Under the pieces are notes generated by a model that was not told the DNA's origin, did no database searches, and worked only from the letters and a program-made list of their open reading frames with translations. From positions 1 to 40,643 of the forward strand of contig VBNH01000047.1 of assembly GCA_005878095.1 (NCBI GenBank): 40,643 nt of DNA. The letters are read 5' to 3'. Made by a program: the position numbers and the translations under genes. Shown one piece after another: positions 1 to 8,773 of the stretch. How positions within the stretch are numbered: the stretch's first letter is position 1; every line of letters begins with the position of its first letter. This DNA is from Gammaproteobacteria bacterium (GTDB lineage Bacteria; Pseudomonadota; Gammaproteobacteria; Steroidobacterales; Steroidobacteraceae).

Positions 1-1
1 C

Positions 2-418
2 CAGAACCTGATCACCAGCCCGTTCATCAACTGGAGCTACTCGGATCAGCGGGTACGCCTGAAGCTGCCGGTGACCGTCAGTTACGACGACGATCCGGAA
101 GTGGCGCTGCAGCTGCTGCTGCAGGCGGCCGAGAATCATCCGCGCATCCTGCGCGATCCGCCGGCGGTGTCGCGTTTGATCAGCTTCGAGGCTTACGGCA
201 TGCTGCTGGAAGTGCGCTTCTGGATCGCCGACCCGGTAAACGGCGTCAACAACGTGCGCTCGGATGTGAACCGCGCGATCTGGCGCATTTTCCGCGCCCA
301 TGGCGTGACGATTCCGGTGCCGCAGCAGGAAATGCGCCTGCTGCCGCGCCGCCGGGCGCCCTCTCTGCCCGATGCGCTGCCGCGGGGGCCGAGCGGCCTC
401 GACCAGGCCGCCGACTGA
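2..418 (+). CDS. MscS-family mechanosensitive channel, C-terminal part (5' end outside window)
   Basis: The reading frame is open from the first bases and ends at TGA 416-418, so only about 138 C-terminal residues are present. It opens with a segment containing SPFINWSYSD, which resembles the end of the MscS beta domain (an N-W-S motif followed by a basic stretch). An alpha/beta C-terminal domain follows, with VSYDDDPE and a FWIADP segment typical of the cytoplasmic cage of small-conductance mechanosensitive channels. Channels of this family sit in the inner membrane and release solutes during hypo-osmotic shock. The membrane helices lie upstream of the window, so the subtype and total length cannot be judged. 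The proline/arginine-rich last 30 residues look like a disordered tail. The arfB start lies only 16 bases downstream, so the two may be co-transcribed. Confidence 0.8.
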   Translation, partial: QNLITSPFINWSYSDQRVRLKLPVTVSYDDDPEVALQLLLQAAENHPRILRDPPAVSRLISFEAYGMLLEVRFWIADPVNGVNNVRSDVNRAIWRIFRAHGVTIPVPQQEMRLLPRRRAPSLPDALPRGPSGLDQAAD

Positions 419-434
419 AGAAGTTCCGGGCGCA

Positions 435-860
435 GTGTCACTGCAGGTCGCCGCCGGGATCGAGATTCCCGACAGCGATCTGTCGCTGTCGTTCGTGCGC
501 GCGAGCGGCCCGGGTGGCCAGAACGTCAACAAGGTCGCGACCGCGGTGCAGCTGCGCTTTGATCTCGCGCGCAGCGCGGCGCTCCCGGACGCTGTCAAGG
601 CGCGCCTCAGGGCCTTGAGCGGGCGGCGGCTCACCGCCGAGGGCGCGATCCTCATCATCGCGCGCAACCACCGCACCCAGGAGCACAACCGCCGCGAGGC
701 GCACGAGCGGCTGAGCGACCTCATCCGCCGCGCGCTCACGGCTCCGAAACCGCGCAAGGCCACCAGGCCTACGCGCGCGGCGCGCGAGCGCCGCCTCGAG
801 CACAAGACGCGGCTGCGGCGCACCAAGCGCCTGCGCGCCAAGCCCGGCTGGGACGAGTGA
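435..860 (+). CDS. arfB: Alternative ribosome-rescue factor ArfB (peptidyl-tRNA hydrolase)
   Basis: This 141-residue protein carries the release-factor catalytic motif GPGGQNVNK (GGQ at residues 27-29). It ends in a long arginine/lysine-rich tail. That is the ArfB (YaeJ) layout: the GGQ loop hydrolyses peptidyl-tRNA on stalled ribosomes and the basic tail occupies the empty mRNA channel. I chose GTG 435 as the start because it gives a length close to the usual 140 residues and leaves the beta strand before the GGQ loop intact. An in-frame ATG at 372 would place 21 unrelated residues inside the end of the upstream channel gene. A purine-rich AGAAG lies about 11 bases before the GTG. It lacks the codon-recognition domains of RF1/RF2, which separates it from prfA, prfB and prfH. 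Confidence 0.9.
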   Translation: MSLQVAAGIEIPDSDLSLSFVRASGPGGQNVNKVATAVQLRFDLARSAALPDAVKARLRALSGRRLTAEGAILIIARNHRTQEHNRREAHERLSDLIRRALTAPKPRKATRPTRAARERRLEHKTRLRRTKRLRAKPGWDE

Positions 861-903
861 AGGAACGGGCAGCGACGCGCCCCTCACGCCAAGGAGTGTC
901 GCC

Positions 904-1365
904 ATGTACACATCCGCGACGATGGCCTTCCTGCATCACTTTGCCGCCTTCACGCTGGTCGCGGCGCTGGCGGTGGAGGTCGCCCTGTTCAAGCCGCCGT
1001 TGTCGCTCGTTCAGGCGCGACGGCTGCTGCGCACCGACTTCATGTTCGGCGCGGCCGCGATCGTGGTGCTGGTGGTGGGGATGCTGCGCGTCGCGTTTTT
1101 CGAGAAGGGACGCGAGTACTACTGGCACGACCTGTACTTTCTCATCAAGTTCGGCGCGTTCATCGCCGCGGCACTGATCTCGATCTATCCGACCATGACG
1201 TTCCTGTCCTGGAGCAGGGGCCTGAAGGCCGGCGTGGCGCCCGAGGTGCCGGAGGCGCGCACCCGGCGCGTGCGGCTGTGCCTGATGCTCGAACTCACCG
1301 CGATCGTGATGATTCTCGCGTGTGCGGCGCTGATGGCGCGCGGCTTCGGGTACCTGCGCTACTAG
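904..1365 (+). CDS. DUF2214-family inner-membrane protein
   Basis: This is a 153-residue integral membrane protein with four hydrophobic segments, at roughly residues 8-28, 44-66, 77-97 and 125-147. The pattern, with the conserved HDLYFLIKFG stretch between helices 2 and 3, resembles the DUF2214 family of predicted membrane proteins, which has no established function. A strong AAGGAG ribosome-binding site lies about nine bases before the ATG and supports this start. The gene stands alone, 43 bases after arfB and convergent with the hydrolase that ends at 1438. The family assignment is from memory of its pattern. The membrane location is well supported by the sequence itself. Confidence 0.75.
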   Translation: MYTSATMAFLHHFAAFTLVAALAVEVALFKPPLSLVQARRLLRTDFMFGAAAIVVLVVGMLRVAFFEKGREYYWHDLYFLIKFGAFIAAALISIYPTMTFLSWSRGLKAGVAPEVPEARTRRVRLCLMLELTAIVMILACAALMARGFGYLRY

Positions 1366-1437
1366 TAGGGCGCGGAGCGTGATGACGGTGCGGCGCCCAG
1401 GCCCTGCGGGTGGATCAGCCACGAGCGGCGCTGAGCG

Positions 1438-2004
1438 CTACTCGAAGGCGATCGCGGGCAGATCGAGCGCGATGAGGAAGTATTCGAACAGGTACTGGAT
1501 GACACGGATCTGATTGTGCAATCGGTGATCGCTTTCCAGCAGATGCAGTGCCGCCCGATACGCCTGCGCGAAGCGCACGCTATGCTCGAAGGGCACCACC
1601 TCGTCGCGCCAGCCGTGCACCACGGCTGCCGGGCAATCGAGCACGCTGGCGCGCAGCTCGGGCAGGCCCTGCGTGTACAGCGCCGGCGCCATGAGGAACA
1701 CGCCGCGGGCGTGCAGGTGCGACGCCGAGGTCACCGCGACGTAGCCGCCGAGACTCGAGCCGACCAGTACCAGGTCCCCGGTCAACTCCTTGCAGAAATC
1801 GACCAGCCTGGCCATGCGCGCCCGCGGCTCATCGATCCCGCGGTAGTCGACCGAGTGCGCCAGGTAGCCTTCGCTGCGCGCCACCTCGGCGAGCGCGGAG
1901 ATCTTGCGCCCCCAGGGCCCGCTCTCCTGGCCGTGCGAGAACACCACGTGGCGGGAAGCCTCGGGCGCTTGCACGCCGGGCTCAGCGCTGTGAGCGGCAC
2001 TCAT
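1438..2004 (-). CDS. Small alpha/beta hydrolase (serine hydrolase fold)
   Basis: About 188 residues with the layout of a compact alpha/beta hydrolase. HVVFSHGQESGPWG forms the oxyanion region after strand 1, GSSLGGY is the nucleophile elbow, HGWRDEVVP supplies the acid, and ESDHRL near the C-terminus supplies the histidine. The size and lid-less arrangement resemble the YqiA/UPF0227-like and dienelactone-hydrolase-like groups. The substrate is not evident. The open frame allows an ATG at 2025, but that would overlap the divergent oxoprolinase start. The ATG at 2004 is preferred and gives a cytoplasmic protein. Neither start has a convincing Shine-Dalgarno sequence. Confidence 0.75.
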   Translation of the reverse strand: MSAAHSAEPGVQAPEASRHVVFSHGQESGPWGRKISALAEVARSEGYLAHSVDYRGIDEPRARMARLVDFCKELTGDLVLVGSSLGGYVAVTSASHLHARGVFLMAPALYTQGLPELRASVLDCPAAVVHGWRDEVVPFEHSVRFAQAYRAALHLLESDHRLHNQIRVIQYLFEYFLIALDLPAIAFE

Positions 2005-2015
2005 AAGCGCGAATA

Positions 2016-5000
2016 ATGCAGGCAATGGAAAGGTTAAGCCAATCGTCCCGCCGCCCGCCGGCGCAGGCGGCGGGCTGGCAGTTCTGGGTCGATCGCGGCG
2101 GTACGTTTACCGATGTCATCGGCCTCTCGCCCGCCGGCGAGCTGCACGTGCGCAAGGTGCCCTCGACGAGCGCCGGCGGCGCGGCGGGCGACCCGGGCTT
2201 GCACGCGGTGCGCGCCATTCTCGGCGCGGCCGGCGCGGCCGGCGCCGCCCCGCGTGCCGTGGCGGCGGTCAAGGTCGGGACCACCGTCGCGACCAACGCG
2301 CTGCTCACGCGCAGCGGCGAGCCGGTGGTGCTGGTGACCAGCGCCGGTTTCGCCGATGCGCTGCGCATCGGTTACCAGAATCGACCCGACATCTTCGCGC
2401 GCCATATCGTGCTGCCCGAGCCCCTGTACAGCACCGTGATCGAGGCGCACGAGCGCATCGATGCGCACGGCGCGGTGCTGACGCCGCTCGATGGGGCGCG
2501 CCTGCGCGCGGACCTCGCCCGCGCGCGCCGCGCCGGTGCTCGCGCGGTAGCCATCGTCTTCCTGCATGGCTGGCGCCATCCGCAACACGAGCAAGAGGCA
2601 GCAAGCTGCGCTCGGGCGCTCGGCTTCGAGGAAGTGTCGGTGTCGCACGAGCTGACGCCGCTGGTGCGCTACGTCAGCCGCGGCGACACCACGGTGCTCA
2701 ATGCCTACCTCGCGCCGCCGCTGCGCCGCTACGTCGGCGCGCTGCACGAGCAGCTGCGCGCGCTCGATCCGCAGGTGCGCCTGACGCTCATGCAGAGCAA
2801 CGGCGGACTGGCGGCGGCGGAGAGCTTTCACGCCATGTCGAGCGTGTTGTCGGGGCCCGCGGGCGGGCTCATCGGCATGCACTGGGTCGGGGAGCGGCTG
2901 GGTTACCCGCGCCTGATCGGCTTCGACATGGGCGGCACGTCCACGGACGTGTCACTGATCGACGGCGAGCTGCCGCAGCGCTTCGAGCACCTCATTGCCG
3001 GAGTGCGCCTGACCCAGCCGATGCTGGACGTGCACAGCATCGCCGCGGGCGGCGGCTCGATGCTGAGCTTCAGGGACGGCCGCTTCGCGGTCGGCCCGGC
3101 CTCCGCGGGCGCGGATCCGGGGCCGGTCTGCTATGGGCGCGACGGACCTCTGACACTCACCGACGTGCAGGTGTTGCTCGGCCACCTGCGGCCCGACACC
3201 CTGCCCGCGCTCTTCGGGCGCGACGGCCGCTCGCCCATCGATGCCGACGCGGTGGCGCGCCGCTTCGCCGCACTCACCGCCGAGCTCGGCGCGCAGGGCG
3301 CGCCCGGCGGCTCTGCCGAGACGGTCGCCGAATCGTTCCTCGAGGTGGGGGTCGAGTCGATGGCGAACGCCATCCGCCAGGTATCGACCCGTCAGGGGCG
3401 CGATGCGGGCGACTTCACGCTGTTCTGCTTCGGCGGCGCGGCCGGCCAGCACGCCTGCCGCGTCGCGCGCGCCGCCGGTGTGCGGCGCATTCTCGTGCAT
3501 CCGCTGGCGAGCGTGCTGTCCGCCTTCGGCATCGGCGTGGCGGACCGCCTCGCCGTGCGCCGCGCGAGCCTGCGTCAGCTGCTCGATGAGGCCGGGCTCG
3601 CCAAGGCGCGCGCCGCGCTGCGCGCCCTCGAAGCGCAGGCGCGCACTGAGCTCACCTCCCAGGGTGGTGAAGGCGGGCGCGTGCGGGTTGCGCGGCTGCT
3701 GGAGCTGCGGGCCGGGGACAGCGACATCACGCTCTCGGTACCGCTCGCGCCCCTGGAGCAGGTGCGGCGGCGCCTGCACGCGGATCACCTGCGGCGCTTC
3801 GGTTTTGCCGCGCACACCCTCGCGGTGGTGATCGAGGCGCTGCGCGTGGAAGCGCGCCTCGCATCGGTCGATGCCGCAACGCTCGCCATGCCCGAGCCTG
3901 CGGCCGCGGCCGAGCTGCCGCAGCGGGCGCGCGCCTGGTTCGGCGCCTGGCGCGAGGTGCCGCTCGTGTCCATGAGCGCGCTGCGCGGGGAGTTGCCGGG
4001 GCCTGCACTGATCGTCGAGCCGCACAGCACGGTGGTGCTGGAAGAGGGCTGGCGTGCGCGCCGCCTCGACGGCGGGGAGCTGCTGCTCGAGGATGACGGG
4101 CCGGCGCGCGTGGCGCTCGCCCCGGCGGTTGATGCCGCCCGCATCGAGATATTCAACAACCTGTTCATGCACATCGCCGAGCAGATGGGCGAGGTCCTCA
4201 GGGCGACCGCCCAATCGGTCAACATCCGCGAACGCCTCGACTACTCCTGCGCCCTGTTCGACTGCGACGGCGGCCTGGTGGCCAACGCGCCGCACATGCC
4301 GGTGCATCTGGGCTCGATGGGCGCGAGCGTGCGCGCGGTCATCGCGGCGCAGCAGGCACGGCTGCGTCCGGGGGACTCGTGGCTCCTGAACAGTCCCTAC
4401 CACGGCGGCACCCATCTGCCGGACATGACGGTGGTGACGCCGGTCTTCATGGGCGGGCAGGCGCGGCCGGATTTCTTCGTCGCCTCGCGCGCGCATCACG
4501 CCGACATCGGCGGCGTGACGCCCGGCTCCATGCCCCCTTTCAGCCGCGCGATAGAGGAGGAAGGCGCGCTGTTCGAATGCTTTGCGCTGGTGAGTGCCGG
4601 GACGCTGCGCGAGAGCGAGTTGCGCGCGGCGCTCACCGCAGGCCCCTGGCCGGCACGCAGGCCCGAGCAGAACCTCGCGGACCTGCGCGCCCAGCTGGCC
4701 GCCAACGCGCGCGGCATCGCGGAAATCGGGCGCGCCGTGCGGCGCCACGGTCTGGATACGATGCGCGCCTACATGCGGCACGTGCAGGACAACGCCGCGC
4801 AGTGCGTGCGCAACGCCATCGGGCGGCTGCAACCCGGCAGCTTCCGTTACGAAATGGACGGCGGACAGCTGATCGCGGTGCGCGTCGACATCGACCGCGA
4901 GCGGCGCCGCGCGCGCATCGATTTCACCGGCACCTCGCCCCAGGGCGCGCACAACTTCAACGCCCCGCGCGCGGTGTGCACGGCGGCGGTGCTGTACGTG

Positions 5001-5657
5001 TTTCGTACGCTGATCGAGTGGCCGATTCCCCTGAACGAGGGGTGCCTCGAGCCGCTGGAGATCGTCATTCCCGCCGGATCACTCCTCGACCCGCGCCCTC
5101 CCGCGGCGGTGGCGGCGGGTAACGTGGAGACCTCACAGTGCATCGTCGATGCGCTGTACGCAGCGCTGGGAATTCTCGCCGCTTCCCAGGGAACCATGAA
5201 CAACCTGACCTTCGGGGATGCGCACCTGCAGTACTACGAGACCATCGCCGGCGGCGCCGGCGCGGGGGCGGACTTCGACGGCTGCGACGCCGTGCAGACT
5301 CACATGACCAACTCGCGCCTCACCGACCCGGAGGTCCTCGAGAGCGAGTTCCCGGTGCTGGTGCGGGAGTTCGCGATCCGCCGCGGCTCGGGCGGCGCCG
5401 GAAGGCACCGCGGGGGCGATGGCATCGTGCGGCGGCTGGAGTTTCGTGCGCCGTTCTCCGCAGCCTTGCTCGCCAATCACCGCCGCATTGCGCCCTTCGG
5501 GCTCCAGGGCGGGCAGCCGGGTGCCCGCGGTGAGGCGCGCATACGCCGCGCCGGGGGGGCGGCGGAGCCCCTGGGCGCCACCGCGCGCTTCGAGATCGGA
5601 CCGGCGGACGAGCTCCTCATCCTGACACCGGGCGGGGGTGGCTTCGGCTCACCGTAA
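2016..5657 (+). CDS. oplAH: 5-oxoprolinase (ATP-hydrolysing), fused HyuA-HyuB type
   Basis: At 1213 residues this matches the usual length of the fused enzyme, which opens 5-oxo-L-proline to L-glutamate with ATP. The N-terminal HyuA half (about 1-700) has the actin-like phosphate motif DRGGTFTDV at 26-34 and a second one, FDMGGTSTDVS, near 303. The HyuB half begins near residue 708 with IEIFNNLFMHIAEQMGEVL. It contains LNSPYHGGTHLPDMT and ends in the typical TPGGGGFG. Separate HyuA/HyuB subunits occur in hydantoinases and acetone carboxylases; the fusion favours oxoprolinase. An ATG at 2025 is an alternative start. The gene is divergent from the hydrolase, and its last nine bases overlap the end of the convergent sheath gene. 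Confidence 0.92.
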   Translation: MQAMERLSQSSRRPPAQAAGWQFWVDRGGTFTDVIGLSPAGELHVRKVPSTSAGGAAGDPGLHAVRAILGAAGAAGAAPRAVAAVKVGTTVATNALLTRSGEPVVLVTSAGFADALRIGYQNRPDIFARHIVLPEPLYSTVIEAHERIDAHGAVLTPLDGARLRADLARARRAGARAVAIVFLHGWRHPQHEQEAASCARALGFEEVSVSHELTPLVRYVSRGDTTVLNAYLAPPLRRYVGALHEQLRALDPQVRLTLMQSNGGLAAAESFHAMSSVLSGPAGGLIGMHWVGERLGYPRLIGFDMGGTSTDVSLIDGELPQRFEHLIAGVRLTQPMLDVHSIAAGGGSMLSFRDGRFAVGPASAGADPGPVCYGRDGPLTLTDVQVLLGHLRPDTLPALFGRDGRSPIDADAVARRFAALTAELGAQGAPGGSAETVAESFLEVGVESMANAIRQVSTRQGRDAGDFTLFCFGGAAGQHACRVARAAGVRRILVHPLASVLSAFGIGVADRLAVRRASLRQLLDEAGLAKARAALRALEAQARTELTSQGGEGGRVRVARLLELRAGDSDITLSVPLAPLEQVRRRLHADHLRRFGFAAHTLAVVIEALRVEARLASVDAATLAMPEPAAAAELPQRARAWFGAWREVPLVSMSALRGELPGPALIVEPHSTVVLEEGWRARRLDGGELLLEDDGPARVALAPAVDAARIEIFNNLFMHIAEQMGEVLRATAQSVNIRERLDYSCALFDCDGGLVANAPHMPVHLGSMGASVRAVIAAQQARLRPGDSWLLNSPYHGGTHLPDMTVVTPVFMGGQARPDFFVASRAHHADIGGVTPGSMPPFSRAIEEEGALFECFALVSAGTLRESELRAALTAGPWPARRPEQNLADLRAQLAANARGIAEIGRAVRRHGLDTMRAYMRHVQDNAAQCVRNAIGRLQPGSFRYEMDGGQLIAVRVDIDRERRRARIDFTGTSPQGAHNFNAPRAVCTAAVLYVFRTLIEWPIPLNEGCLEPLEIVIPAGSLLDPRPPAAVAAGNVETSQCIVDALYAALGILAASQGTMNNLTFGDAHLQYYETIAGGAGAGADFDGCDAVQTHMTNSRLTDPEVLESEFPVLVREFAIRRGSGGAGRHRGGDGIVRRLEFRAPFSAALLANHRRIAPFGLQGGQPGARGEARIRRAGGAAEPLGATARFEIGPADELLILTPGGGGFGSP

Positions 5658-7256
5658 AATCGCGGTTTCGATCTCCCACTCGACCCGGTGTTTCGCGGTC
5701 GCGGAGCGGTTCACCGACACCGGCCGCACTCGGCTGGCGCTTGCGCAATGCGTCACCAGCCAGGTGTCGAACACGCCCGGCTTGCTGCTGGCGAACCCGA
5801 ACAGCAGGTTGAATTTGCCTTCGGCAAGGGTCTGCGGCCGGTTGACACGCTCATCGCTGATGACGAAGTGGCTCTCATCGGTGTCGGCGCCGGCAAAGGC
5901 GCCCTGCGCCGCCAGGGCGTCCAGAAAGGTCTCGACCCGGGCCTGGGCGCGCTGCCAGGTCGCAGGCCCATTATGTTCCAGCAGCACCCAGCGCGTGCCC
6001 TGCTCGATGCTCGCCGCCACGAACAGCGCCAGGCGGCGTGCCGAGAGATACTGCCAGTCGCAGACACCGCCGCCCGCGCCCAGGGTGCGCGGGCTCACGC
6101 CGGGGCGCGAACCGCCCCGCACCGACAGCAGGGTATTCACGCCCGCCTGCGCCAGCCGCATCCGATCGGCGTCGGACACCCCCACCGCCGGACGCAGTCC
6201 GGGACGCAGAATCGCCTCCTCGCTCTGCGCCCCCGCCCACACCGGCCAGGTCTCATCGGAGCGGGCGATCATGCCCGCCGCGGCGCCGCAGGAACCGAAG
6301 ATCTCTACCCGGCCGCGCAGCCGATCGAACGCCTGCACGCGCGGGTAGTACATGACGGCGCTGTCGCTGCGGAACGGCCAGACGCGCAGCGCATCGAGCG
6401 CGGCGGGCGCTGAAGTCCAGCTTGCTGGCGGATCGACCAGCAGCAGCGCCTGCCGGTCGCGGCACAGGCGCGCCGCTACCAGCAAGGTCGACAGTCCCAG
6501 GTCGCGCTCGCGCGCCAACGGCGGGATGCACAGCAGGTTGAAGCGGGCGACGCCCTGCAGCGCAAACAGCCCGGTGCCGCTGCCGGCGGCGCCGATGATG
6601 TCGTAGTCGGTGAGCGGCGCGCCGTCATCCCCGTCGGGATTGGAGAGGGTGTAGCCGACCGCGACGCCACCGGGTCCGCCGGCGGAGCGATCCGGGCGCT
6701 GCGCGGGAACCGCACCCGCCACGCGCACCAGGCGCGATCCGAGCAGCAGGTCGGAGACGAAGCGGCCGGAAGCGGGCACCACCGACACGCGCCGATAGAT
6801 CTCCTGGTCTTCCACCAGCTCCGAGCCGGCGGTGCGCACGCGCTGCACCACCAGATTGAAGCGGTCGCGCTCGGCGCTGCTCAGGCCGTCATAGTCCACC
6901 GAGGCGCGCAGGTACTCGCGCGAGCCGGGATTCACGGCCACCAGCTTGAGTTCGCTCCCGCCCGCGGGCAGGGAGATGGTCGGCGGGCGCGCGCCGTTGG
7001 CGACGCGCACGATCAGTGCCTCGCGACCACCATTCTCGAAGAACTGCTCGACCGCATAGGAGAGGGTCGAGGGCTGCCACAGGCCGCCGAAGTGCTGTTG
7101 GAACTCGCTGAAGCTCGTGGTGCGCAGCGCCTGGTTGACCGGGCCCTTGAGGGTGCGGCCGACAAAGGCGGCGATTCCGGTGGGCACGCGCTCAATCGCG
7201 TGTTCCGTGCGGCTTTGTTGTACGAGTTCTACGCCGGACGCGGGGCTATCGGCCAC
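5649..7256 (-). CDS. Contractile-tail sheath-like protein (orphan)
   Basis: The 535-residue product has the architecture of phage/R-pyocin tail sheath proteins. The N-terminal segment contains VPTGIAAFVGRTLKGPVNQ and a TSFSEFQQHFGG stretch. It is followed by a variable domain and a conserved C-terminal domain (about 400-520) with QYLSARRLALFVAASIEQG, RVETFLDALAAQGAF and KFNLLFGFA. Sheath subunits polymerise around a tube and contract. No tube, baseplate, spike, capsid, lysis or integrase gene is visible, so this is not an intact tail cluster. It starts with GTG, with AGAGG about ten bases upstream. It is the last gene of a minus-strand run that includes lemA, TPM and L,D-transpeptidase genes. 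Its codon and base composition look like the neighbours', with no sign of recent transfer. The fold assignment is fairly firm; the role is unknown. Confidence 0.8.
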   Translation of the reverse strand: MADSPASGVELVQQSRTEHAIERVPTGIAAFVGRTLKGPVNQALRTTSFSEFQQHFGGLWQPSTLSYAVEQFFENGGREALIVRVANGARPPTISLPAGGSELKLVAVNPGSREYLRASVDYDGLSSAERDRFNLVVQRVRTAGSELVEDQEIYRRVSVVPASGRFVSDLLLGSRLVRVAGAVPAQRPDRSAGGPGGVAVGYTLSNPDGDDGAPLTDYDIIGAAGSGTGLFALQGVARFNLLCIPPLARERDLGLSTLLVAARLCRDRQALLLVDPPASWTSAPAALDALRVWPFRSDSAVMYYPRVQAFDRLRGRVEIFGSCGAAAGMIARSDETWPVWAGAQSEEAILRPGLRPAVGVSDADRMRLAQAGVNTLLSVRGGSRPGVSPRTLGAGGGVCDWQYLSARRLALFVAASIEQGTRWVLLEHNGPATWQRAQARVETFLDALAAQGAFAGADTDESHFVISDERVNRPQTLAEGKFNLLFGFASSKPGVFDTWLVTHCASASRVRPVSVNRSATAKHRVEWEIETAILR

Positions 7257-7301
7257 TCAAGCGCCTCTTGGGATCTGCCCGTCCGACTCTAACACAGCGT
7301 G

Positions 7302-7463
7302 TCAGCGGGTAGTCGGATTCTCGGCCGCTCCCGGCTCGCTGTGCGGCCGCGCGCCTTCCTCCCTCAGGCGCTGCGCCTCTTCGGCGCGCGCGCGCTCCAG
7401 ATCCTCGCGCTTGCGCGCGATCTCCGCCAGCATCAGCTGCAGCCATTCGGACAGCGCCGTCAC
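7302..7463 (-). CDS. 53-residue charged helical protein between L,D-transpeptidase and sheath genes
   Basis: A GTG-started frame of 53 codons fills the gap between the transpeptidase stop (7476) and the sheath gene. It is preceded by GAGGAG at a good distance, directly after the transpeptidase stop codon. The product opens with an amphipathic stretch, TALSEWLQLMLAEIARK, and continues with a highly charged helix rich in Glu, Arg and Ala (about 17-38). It then becomes proline-rich. It looks like a short coiled coil or adaptor helix. I do not recognise a family. Support comes from the ribosome-binding site, the tight spacing on both sides (12 and 45 bases) and the compositionally sensible peptide. 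Confidence 0.6.
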   Translation of the reverse strand: MTALSEWLQLMLAEIARKREDLERARAEEAQRLREEGARPHSEPGAAENPTTR

Positions 7464-7475
7464 GGCGCACACTCC

Positions 7476-8726
7476 TCAGCCGCCATTCTTGGGGCGAGCC
7501 GGTGGCGCCTCGGCAGTGTCGGCCGGGGCCGGGGCATCGGCGGTTTGCTCGGGGGCATCCTCGGCCGGCGCGCCCGGCTCGATCTCGGACAGCATCTGCT
7601 TGAAGGAGGCTTCATCCATGGGCAGGTCCGACTGGCCATCCCAGGTGGAGCCTTCCGGAAGCACGTTCTGCACGCGCGGCGCCCCGGCCAGGACCTCATC
7701 GACCGTAGCGTCGGCGGCAGTGATCGGGACGGGCACGCCGCGCGGAGCGCGCGCCAGCGCCGACACCAGCGTCCAGTCGACTTCGGCACCGTGCTCCTTC
7801 ACCTGCTGTTGCAGCCTCGCGGCCAGGGACTTGCTGAGGAGCCGGCGCTGGGCCTTCGCCCAGTCGCGCGTATCGTCCTCCAGAACGTCAAAGGGCTGCA
7901 TGTACAGCTGCCCGTCGCGCCAGCCGAACACGAACGGTTGATTGACCACGCGCACCTGGGTGCCGACGGGCACCATGGCGAAGAACTGGGCCATGTCCTC
8001 CGGGTACAGGCGGATGCAGCCGTGGCTCGAACGCAGCCCGACGCCGGCCGGCTTATTGGTGCCATGAATCAGGTAGCTCGGCCACTGCAGGTAGAACGCG
8101 TACTTGCCCAAGGGATTGTCCGGTCCGGGCCCGATCACCGGATCGAGATCCTCGCCGTTCTCGTGGTGCTCCTTGCGCACCGAGACCGGCACGCGCCAGG
8201 TGGGATCCTGCTGGCGGCGCACGATCTTCGTGACGCCCTCCGGAGTTCGCCAGCCCACCTTGCCGATGCCGATGGGGTGAGTGAGCACGACGGGCCGTGC
8301 GTCGCGCTCGAGCGGGGGATAATAGAAGATCCGCATGGCCGCGATGTTGATCACGAGCCCGGTGCGCGGCGCGTCCGGCAGGATGAACTGCGACGGAACC
8401 ACGATCTCCCGGCCCTCCCCCGGCAGCCAGGGGTCGACCTTGGGATTGGCGCGCACGATCTCCTCGTACCCGACGTTGAAGCGACGAGCGATATCGGTAA
8501 GCGTGTCGTCCTTGCTGGCCGTCACCACCTGCACGACGCCGACGATGTCCTGACCGGGGTCGAGCTCGAAGCGCTCGTTGGCCACGGGCGGGGGCAGTGC
8601 CGGCGCCGCCGGCGGGGCTGGCGGTGCGGGAGGTGCCGGGTGCCGCAACGGGCCGAAGAGCGAGCACCCCGCGATCAGCAGGCACGTCAGCGCGGCAGTG
8701 ACGCGGGCCGTGGAGGCAGCCATCAT
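7476..8726 (-). CDS. L,D-transpeptidase lipoprotein with LysM domain (ErfK/YbiS/YcfS/YnhG family)
   Basis: A 416-residue envelope protein. It has a signal peptide ending in the lipobox LIAGC (Cys21) and a proline-rich linker. A LysM-type peptidoglycan-binding segment follows at about 66-112 (DTLTDIARRFNVGYEEIVRANP). The YkuD catalytic domain has HGTNKPAGVG at 221-230 and SHGCIRL at 234-240, with Cys237 as nucleophile. Such enzymes make 3-3 peptidoglycan crosslinks or attach outer-membrane lipoproteins to peptidoglycan. The C-terminal 150 residues are an additional Ala/Pro/Glu-rich region beyond the catalytic domain. The gene lies downstream of lemA and two TPM genes and directly upstream of the 53-residue ORF and the sheath-like gene. 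Confidence 0.9.
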   Translation of the reverse strand: MMAASTARVTAALTCLLIAGCSLFGPLRHPAPPAPPAPPAAPALPPPVANERFELDPGQDIVGVVQVVTASKDDTLTDIARRFNVGYEEIVRANPKVDPWLPGEGREIVVPSQFILPDAPRTGLVINIAAMRIFYYPPLERDARPVVLTHPIGIGKVGWRTPEGVTKIVRRQQDPTWRVPVSVRKEHHENGEDLDPVIGPGPDNPLGKYAFYLQWPSYLIHGTNKPAGVGLRSSHGCIRLYPEDMAQFFAMVPVGTQVRVVNQPFVFGWRDGQLYMQPFDVLEDDTRDWAKAQRRLLSKSLAARLQQQVKEHGAEVDWTLVSALARAPRGVPVPITAADATVDEVLAGAPRVQNVLPEGSTWDGQSDLPMDEASFKQMLSEIEPGAPAEDAPEQTADAPAPADTAEAPPARPKNGG

Positions 8727-8773
8727 GGCGGAATTATGACCGTTTCACCGGGGCGCAGGGCGTCGGTGATGCG

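Noticed and set aside
2952..4952. Long minus-strand open frame opposite the 5-oxoprolinase gene.
   Set aside because: It is the antisense shadow of a clearly recognised gene in high-GC DNA. Its product is rich in Arg, His, Ala and Gly, with no domain or ribosome-binding site.
5649..7256. Prophage or intact phage-tail/type VI-like cluster around the sheath protein.
   Set aside because: No tube, baseplate, spike, ATPase, capsid, lysis or integrase gene is seen, and no attachment-site repeats or change in base composition is visible.
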